Positions 5,096 to 8,941 of a DNA stretch of 8,941 bases are shown here, piece by piece. A model generated the notes under the pieces. The model was not told where the DNA came from and made no database searches. It saw nothing but the letters and a program-made list of their open reading frames with translations. Numbering within the stretch: the first letter of the stretch is position 1; each line of letters opens with the position of its first letter. A program made the position numbers and the translations under genes. Source of the stretch: Spirochaetota bacterium (GTDB taxonomy: Bacteria > Spirochaetota > Spirochaetia > DTKZ01); NCBI GenBank assembly GCA_029562045.1, contig JAKQWJ010000117.1:1-8941 (forward strand), read 5' to 3'.

Positions 5096-6522
5096 AGGGC
5101 CTCCGCTTCCAGATCGATGCCGTTGCGGCGGGTTATCCGTCCCCGAACCAGATGCCCCGGAACGCTACCCGGCGGCGCGGCGGGCGCCGCTCCCGAGGCG
5201 TCTTCCGGGACCCTGTCCGGGGGCGCTGCCGGGACGCGTATTCCGGAGACGGAGGATGCTCCGGGGACGGAGGATCTTACCAGAACCACCAGGCCGTCCA
5301 CCTCCGGAGCGTTCATGTAGCCCCGGGCCAGGGAAAGGTCGGCGCCCAGGACGGGCTCCTCCACCAGAAATTCCGTTTCCAGGCCCACGAAGCGGGACAG
5401 GCGTTCTTCGGTTATGGAAATCTGCGCCTCCCGGACAGCCTCCAGACGGGCCCGGGCGATCTTTTTCGGCACCCGCATCCCCTTTTTCCGGGCCAGGCGA
5501 TCTGCGGGTGTGCCTTCCTCGGCGGAAAAGGTGAATGCCCCCAGCCAGTCGAACCGGGCGGCCTTCTGAAAGGACAGTAGGGTCGCGAAATCGGCCTCCG
5601 TCTCGCCGGGGAAGCCCACCAGAAAAGTGGAACGGATCACCGCCCCGGGCAGTTCGGCGCGGATCTCGTCCACCAGGTCCAGGTTTTTCTCCGCGGTATT
5701 CCGTCTCCCCATGGCGGCGAGGACGCCCGGGGCGGCGTGCTGGAAGGGCAGGTCGAAGTAGGGAAGGATCCGGGGGTCCCGGCGGCATACGGCGAGGATT
5801 TCCCGGGGAAAATGCTCGGGATGGATGTAGAGCATCCGAAGCCAGAAACGGCCGGGCAGCCGGGAGACGGCCTCCACCAGACCCGCGAGGCCCGCCGATC
5901 CGGGAAGGTCCCTGCCGTAGCACCCCAGGTCCTGGGCCACCAGGTTGAACTCGACGATGCCGCTTTCCAGAAATCTTTCGATTTCCCGGAGGATTTCCTC
6001 CTCTCTCCGGCTGCGGACTCCGCCGCGGATCAGCGGAATGGCGCAGAAGGAGCAGCGGTTGTCGCAACCCTCGGCGGCCTTGATGTAGACCGAGCCCGGT
6101 GGCGAATAGGTTCGTCGGCGAAGGGGCTGGGTCCCGTAGACCTCCGGGAGAAGGAGAATCCTGCCCCCCTCCGGCGGGGCCGCGAGAATCTCATCAATCC
6201 GGGCGGGATCCCGGTTGCCGAAAACCGCATCCGTCTCGGGCAGCGCGTCGAAGAGTTCTCTTCCATACCGTTCCGCCAGACAGCCCGCCAGGACGATCCG
6301 CGTGTGGGGGTAGTGTCTCCGGAAACCCAGGACGGTGTCGATGGATTCTTTTTTCGCCGATTCGATGAAACCGCAGGTATTGACGATGATGCATGAAGCC
6401 TCCGCGGGGTCCGCGGCCTCCGTCCAGCCCCGGCCCAGAAGCCGGGAGGCCATCCCCTCCGCGTCCACCTGGTTTTTGGCGCATCCGAGATTCTCGAGAT
6501 AAAAGGTTTTCGTATTCCTCAT
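5092..6522 (-). CDS. rimO: Ribosomal protein S12 methylthiotransferase RimO
   Basis: Radical SAM methylthiotransferase that adds a methylthio group to the conserved aspartate of ribosomal protein S12 using two 4Fe-4S clusters. The product is 476 residues. The N-terminal MTTase domain carries the three cluster cysteines at 14 (NLGCAKNQVD), 50 (VNTCGF) and 81 (AGCLAER). The radical SAM motif C-x3-C-x2-C is at 153, 157 and 160 (CDNRCSFC). NLGCAKN.VD and the TRAM segment PEVDGLV favour RimO over MiaB. The C-terminal TRAM domain is interrupted after 'VDGLVVLV' by about 40 low-complexity residues rich in Ala, Pro, Gly, Ser and Val, before resuming at 'VRGRITRRNGIDLEAEAL'; this makes it longer than the usual roughly 440. 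The ATG at 6522 is chosen because homology begins there and it shares one base with the rodZ stop (TGATG), suggesting coupling. The frame stays open upstream only as a shadow of rodZ. Confidence 0.95.
   Translation of the reverse strand: MRNTKTFYLENLGCAKNQVDAEGMASRLLGRGWTEAADPAEASCIIVNTCGFIESAKKESIDTVLGFRRHYPHTRIVLAGCLAERYGRELFDALPETDAVFGNRDPARIDEILAAPPEGGRILLLPEVYGTQPLRRRTYSPPGSVYIKAAEGCDNRCSFCAIPLIRGGVRSRREEEILREIERFLESGIVEFNLVAQDLGCYGRDLPGSAGLAGLVEAVSRLPGRFWLRMLYIHPEHFPREILAVCRRDPRILPYFDLPFQHAAPGVLAAMGRRNTAEKNLDLVDEIRAELPGAVIRSTFLVGFPGETEADFATLLSFQKAARFDWLGAFTFSAEEGTPADRLARKKGMRVPKKIARARLEAVREAQISITEERLSRFVGLETEFLVEEPVLGADLSLARGYMNAPEVDGLVVLVRSSVPGASSVSGIRVPAAPPDRVPEDASGAAPAAPPGSVPGHLVRGRITRRNGIDLEAEAL
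5243..5276. repeat. 18-bp-spaced imperfect tandem repeat inside the RimO TRAM insertion
   Basis: Two copies of CCGG(A/G)GACGGAGGAT start at 5243 and 5261, exactly 18 bp apart, so the frame is kept. On the coding (minus) strand they encode the consecutive hexapeptides SSVPGA and SSVSGI within the low-complexity insertion of RimO. A third copy of the core is in the intergenic region at 8451-8466. Confidence 0.6.
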
Positions 6523-7610
6523 CAATACATCGGGACGAATTCCAGACGGTAGATGCCTCCGGGCCCCGCCTGCACCCAGGTCAGACGGGCGGCGCCCACT
6601 TCGCCGGGCTTTCCGAACTCGATTTCCTTGCCGGAAATCCGGGCCCGCAGGGCGCCCCCGTTGGAATACCAGAGGCGGATCTCGCTTCGGACATCGGTGC
6701 GGAAGGTTTCGCCCTGGCGGAAGTACCTCTCCTCGCGGTTCTGGTTGTCCGTCACATAGCGAAAGAGACAATAACCGCGGAAATCCACCTCCAGGGTGAA
6801 GGGCCCTCTGGAGGGGGCCTCGAGCACGACCTGGGACCCGGGCATCCGGGACGACTCGGCGGGTGATCCCGAGGGGAGGGGTGCCGCTCCCGCTGAGGGA
6901 ACCGCCGTCACGGGGATGTCCGCCGAGGGGGACTGGATGATTTTATCGAAATGAAGGATCGCCTTCGGAGGTTTTTCTCCCCGAACCAGGCTGCGGAAAA
7001 ACACCTTCAGCGTTTCACCCCTGGGGGTCAGTTCGATGAAAGCTTCCTGACCTTCCTTCAGGGTGACCTTCTCCACCGGTCCGGCCAGGATCACGTTGGA
7101 GGCTACCCTGTCCACCCGGATCGTGTAGGTTTTCCCTTCCCGGTTCACGACGACCGCATCTCCCTGCATGAAGGGGCGTTCGATGACCTCCCCTTCGTAC
7201 TGGTAGGTCCCCGGGGCTGCTTCCGCCGTTTTTTCCGTCTGCGGGGATCCCGAACGGCCGCGGAAAAGGAAAAAGGCGCCCAGGGCCAGAAGGAGGATGG
7301 CTCCCGCGGCGATGCCGATGACCAGCGTCTTCGGGGTCCGGCGCTCCAGCAGCTCCTCGATGGGAACGGGCTGCTCCTGAATCTTGAGATTCTTGTAGCG
7401 GGTGATGATCTCCGCCGCATCCAGACCCAGGTAATCGGCGTAGTTGCGGACAAAACCCAGGATATAGGTGTCGCCGGGAAAAAGGTCGAAGTTCTCCTCT
7501 TCGATGGCGGCGATGAAGCGTTTCGCGATATGAGTGTCCCGGGCGACCTGATCGAGGGAGAGGCTCTTCTCTTCCCGGGCGGTTTTCAGCTTTTGCCCTA
7601 TGGATTCCAT
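6522..7610 (-). CDS. RodZ-like cell-shape protein (HTH, one TM helix, DUF4115-like C-terminus)
   Basis: RodZ proteins anchor MreB filaments to the inner membrane and help set cell shape. The 362-residue product has the expected order. An N-terminal Xre-like HTH_25 domain covers about residues 3-75 (GQKLKTAREEKSLSLDQVARDTHI...FVRNYADYLGLD). A basic juxtamembrane stretch (LERRTPK) is followed by one transmembrane helix at about 95-116, then an external part. That part includes a beta-rich region (about 150-230), a Pro/Ser/Ala-rich linker (about 240-265) and a C-terminal domain (about 268-345) similar to DUF4115, the usual RodZ periplasmic domain. The ATG at 7610 follows the lolA-like stop by 2 bp; no strong Shine-Dalgarno is seen, so coupling is likely. 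No mreB is in the window. A generic HTH membrane protein is the alternative name. Confidence 0.82.
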   Translation of the reverse strand: MESIGQKLKTAREEKSLSLDQVARDTHIAKRFIAAIEEENFDLFPGDTYILGFVRNYADYLGLDAAEIITRYKNLKIQEQPVPIEELLERRTPKTLVIGIAAGAILLLALGAFFLFRGRSGSPQTEKTAEAAPGTYQYEGEVIERPFMQGDAVVVNREGKTYTIRVDRVASNVILAGPVEKVTLKEGQEAFIELTPRGETLKVFFRSLVRGEKPPKAILHFDKIIQSPSADIPVTAVPSAGAAPLPSGSPAESSRMPGSQVVLEAPSRGPFTLEVDFRGYCLFRYVTDNQNREERYFRQGETFRTDVRSEIRLWYSNGGALRARISGKEIEFGKPGEVGAARLTWVQAGPGGIYRLEFVPMY

Positions 7611-7612
7611 TG

Positions 7613-8305
7613 CTAACTCTCGGGTTCGAACAAAAAGTTTTCCAGAACGTTCGCCGAAGCGGGGGGGTCGTATTTGAACCGGGCGTCAGGAATGTTCTGA
7701 TTGACCCGGATATCGGTGAAATTGAACTGAATCTTCTGGTACCCCACGGTAACCGCCTCGATCCGGCGAATGTATCCTGCGGCGCCGATGGAAACGATAA
7801 GCTCGCGAAACCCTTCCGCGTTGGTGCGCCAGGTGAGTTTGAGCTTCTTCACCCGTTCGTCGGACTTGTCGTCCAGTGGAACAGAGGCCGGCCCTTCCAG
7901 ATACGCGATGGCATAATTCCTCTTCAGCAGCAGCAGGCCCTGACGGCTGGCCATGGCGGCCACCGAGGCGGAGGAGCGCTTTTTCAGGGCCTGGGACATG
8001 ATGACCCGGTACTGGGGGATGTAGACCGTGAGTTTCTCTCCGTCGGTGACCATGACCTGTTCCGCCGGGGAGGAGAAATCGATCCGGAGGAGGTTCGGGC
8101 TCTTGTAGTAGAGCGTCCCCTCCATGACGTCCTTTTCGAGGGTGATCCGGATCCCGGCGATGTAGTCTTTCACGTCCCCGTATTTTTCCGACACGGTGTC
8201 GAAAAAGTTTTCCGCAGTCTGAATGTCCTGGGCCTGGAGAGGGGCCGCGAGGGCGAGGCTCAGCGCACTGTACAAAAAGAACAATCGGAAATATCTCAAC
8301 GTCAC
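7613..8305 (-). CDS. LolA-like periplasmic lipoprotein carrier
   Basis: LolA shuttles outer-membrane lipoproteins across the periplasm. The 230-residue product begins with a signal peptide (basic MTLRYFR, hydrophobic LFFLYSALSLALA, probable cleavage after about residue 25 at LQA-QD). The mature part follows the LolA pattern: 'VKDYIAGIRITLEKDVMEGTLYYKSPNLLRIDFSSP' with the characteristic 'G.l.y..P...r.d', then 'VTDGEKLTVYIPQYRVIM', and later amphipathic beta strands ending near 'IQFNFTDIRVNQNIPDARFKYDPP', typical of the family's C-terminal 'f.f..p..v'. The GTG at 8305 is the start because GGGGAAG lies just upstream and the signal peptide begins there. It is first in the six-gene operon with a promoter at 8330-8357. 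No LolB, LolC, LolD or LolE gene is nearby, and a related LolA-fold function cannot be excluded. A C7 run lies near the 3' end (7667-7661 on the coding strand). Confidence 0.85.
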   Translation of the reverse strand: MTLRYFRLFFLYSALSLALAAPLQAQDIQTAENFFDTVSEKYGDVKDYIAGIRITLEKDVMEGTLYYKSPNLLRIDFSSPAEQVMVTDGEKLTVYIPQYRVIMSQALKKRSSASVAAMASRQGLLLLKRNYAIAYLEGPASVPLDDKSDERVKKLKLTWRTNAEGFRELIVSIGAAGYIRRIEAVTVGYQKIQFNFTDIRVNQNIPDARFKYDPPASANVLENFLFEPES

Positions 8306-8329
8306 ATCACTTCCCCGGGAGATGCCACA

Positions 8330-8357
8330 ATATTAACGAAACCCGGTCCTTTGTCAA
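8330..8357 (-). promoter_or_regulatory. Promoter of the lolA-like/rodZ/rimO/pcrA operon
   Basis: On the minus strand a perfect TTGACA (8357-8352), a 16-bp spacer, and TAATAT (8335-8330, 4 of 6). A 17-bp alternative gives AATATT, also 4 of 6. The predicted start near 8323 leaves a leader of about 18 nt before the GTG at 8305. It is the only clear promoter I see for the six tightly packed genes. Confidence 0.7.
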
Positions 8358-8410
8358 GGAGCCGTCGGAGACGCGGCGGGATCCGAATCCGGAAAAGACA
8401 GGGCCGGACA

Positions 8411-8440
8411 CCGGGGGACGAATCCGGGGGACGAATCCGG
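8411..8440. repeat. 13-bp tandem repeat in a divergent intergenic region
   Basis: CCGGGGGACGAAT occurs twice in perfect tandem (8411-8423 and 8424-8436), followed by the first four bases of a third copy (CCGG, 8437-8440). A related GATCCGAATCCGG lies upstream near 8382-8394. The repeat is noncoding as far as I can see and lies between the two divergent promoters. Beyond these elements the 249-bp gap (8306-8554) contains no gene I can support. Confidence 0.7.
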
Positions 8441-8497
8441 AAAGGCCGCCGCGGGGACGGAGGATGCCCGAAGGGGCGGCGAAATGCCTGCTCATTG

Positions 8498-8526
8498 TTG
8501 ACCTTTTGAAGAATTGGGAACAAAAT
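8498..8526 (+). promoter_or_regulatory. Possible promoter of the TAXI binding-protein gene
   Basis: Plus strand TTGACC (8498-8503, 5 of 6), a 17-bp spacer and CAAAAT (8521-8526, 4 of 6 to TATAAT). The predicted start near 8533 is just upstream of the strong Shine-Dalgarno of the gene at 8555. Correct spacing and position, but the -10 is imperfect. Confidence 0.5.
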
Positions 8527-8554
8527 GGAAAAAACATCGAGGGAGGAGGGATTC

Positions 8555-8941
8555 ATGAAAAAAAGATACGTTGTTCTGGTGATGCTTCTCGTTTTCGCCG
8601 TCACGGCCCAGACCGTCTTCGGCGGAGGCGGCGGTGAGAAGAAAGAGGGGGCCGCGGCGCCGGCGGTGCGCAGGCTGTCCCTCGCCACGGGCGGCACTGC
8701 GGGAACCTACTATCCCATCGGGGCGGCGATGACAAACATCATCTCCAAAAAAGTCCCGGGCGTGGAGGTCACCGCAGAGGCGACCGGAGCTTCGGTGGCG
8801 AATCTCAAAATGATCGCCGAAAACAAGGTGGATTTCATGATGGGCGCGGCCAACACCGCCTACGGTGGTTTTACCGGGGAAGAACCCTTCCCCAAGCCCA
8901 TAAGCAATATCCGGGGAATGATGGCCCTGTATCCTGAAACC
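8555..8941 (+). CDS. TAXI-family TRAP transporter solute-binding protein (5' part, runs off right edge)
   Basis: Periplasmic binding protein that would deliver a small organic anion, probably a dicarboxylate or amino acid type substrate, to a fused DctQM-type TRAP permease. The substrate cannot be read from the sequence. The 129 visible residues begin with a signal peptide (MKKRY, hydrophobic core VVLVMLLVFAVTA, then QTVFGGGGGEKKEG). No lipobox cysteine is present. The mature start matches the TAXI family: LSLATGGTAGTYYPIGAAM (about residues 41-59), then a 'VEVTAEATGASVANLKMIAENKVDFMMGAANTAYGGF' segment with the typical 'T.AS..Nl..i...e.d......d.a...' pattern. A GGGAGGAGGG Shine-Dalgarno (8541-8550) sits 4 nt before the ATG. 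The gene is divergent from the lolA-like operon. The permease is presumably downstream of the window. Confidence 0.92.
   Translation, partial: MKKRYVVLVMLLVFAVTAQTVFGGGGGEKKEGAAAPAVRRLSLATGGTAGTYYPIGAAMTNIISKKVPGVEVTAEATGASVANLKMIAENKVDFMMGAANTAYGGFTGEEPFPKPISNIRGMMALYPET

Noticed and set aside
2978..5320. Long plus-strand open frames (2978-4153 and 4211-5320) opposite pcrA and rimO
   Set aside because: They are antisense to a helicase with every motif intact. They show no recognisable domain and have biased composition, as expected when the wobble positions of a GC-rich gene leave the opposite frame open.
6523..6771. N-terminal extension of the rimO frame
   Set aside because: It overlaps rodZ coding sequence in another frame, is Arg/Pro/Gly-rich without RimO similarity, and RimO homology starts exactly at the ATG at 6522.
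8411..8440. CRISPR array
   Set aside because: The units are 13 bp with no spacers and there are no cas genes, so this is only a short tandem repeat.
8302..8697. Minus-strand open frames in the 8.3-8.7 kb region
   Set aside because: They overlap the operon promoter, the tandem repeat and the start of the TAXI gene on the other strand. Their sequence is low-complexity Arg/Pro-rich with no support.

Overview
The window is GC-rich, densely packed bacterial chromosome, most likely from a high-GC spirochaete (Spirochaetales/Treponema-like). This assignment is inference. The main support is the partial TAXI substrate-binding protein at the right edge, whose signal peptide runs straight into a glycine string and charged residues with no lipobox cysteine, a style common in spirochaete binding proteins. 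A LolA-like/RodZ-like pair shows a diderm envelope. Most of the DNA is housekeeping, and nearly all genes lie on the minus strand.

Layout, left to right. (1) Positions 1-1299, minus strand: a ribosomal-protein operon, rplM (L13) then rpsI (S9), with a good sigma-70 promoter at 1270-1298 and a strong intrinsic terminator at 323-356. The 5' part of recX follows the terminator and runs off the left edge. (2) Positions 1389-1619, minus: a small two-helix membrane protein of unknown function. It sits behind a near-consensus sigma-70 promoter placed so that its ATG would be at the transcript 5' end. (3) Positions 1694-1948, plus: a single-cluster 4Fe-4S ferredoxin, divergent from the small membrane gene, with the two promoters interleaved. 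(4) Positions 1895-8305, minus: one compact six-gene operon transcribed right to left: lolA-like, rodZ-like, rimO, a pcrA/uvrD helicase, a shrunken class III aminotransferase-like protein without recognisable catalytic residues, and a three-helix membrane protein whose 3' end overlaps the ferredoxin gene tail to tail by 54 bp. Junctions range from 4-bp overlaps to a 13-bp gap. (5) Positions 8306-8554: a divergent intergenic region with a promoter for the six-gene operon, a 13-bp tandem repeat and a possible promoter for the next gene. (6) Positions 8555-8941, plus: the 5' part of a TAXI-type TRAP transporter binding protein.

Functionally, the large operon joins outer-membrane lipoprotein transport (LolA-like), cell shape (RodZ-like), ribosome modification (RimO) and DNA repair (PcrA). 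No novel defence or mobile system is visible. The items most worth a second look are the non-catalytic aminotransferase-like gene, the predicted leaderless small gene, the low-complexity insertion in the RimO TRAM domain with its short related repeats, and a G9 tract just upstream of helicase motif VI.
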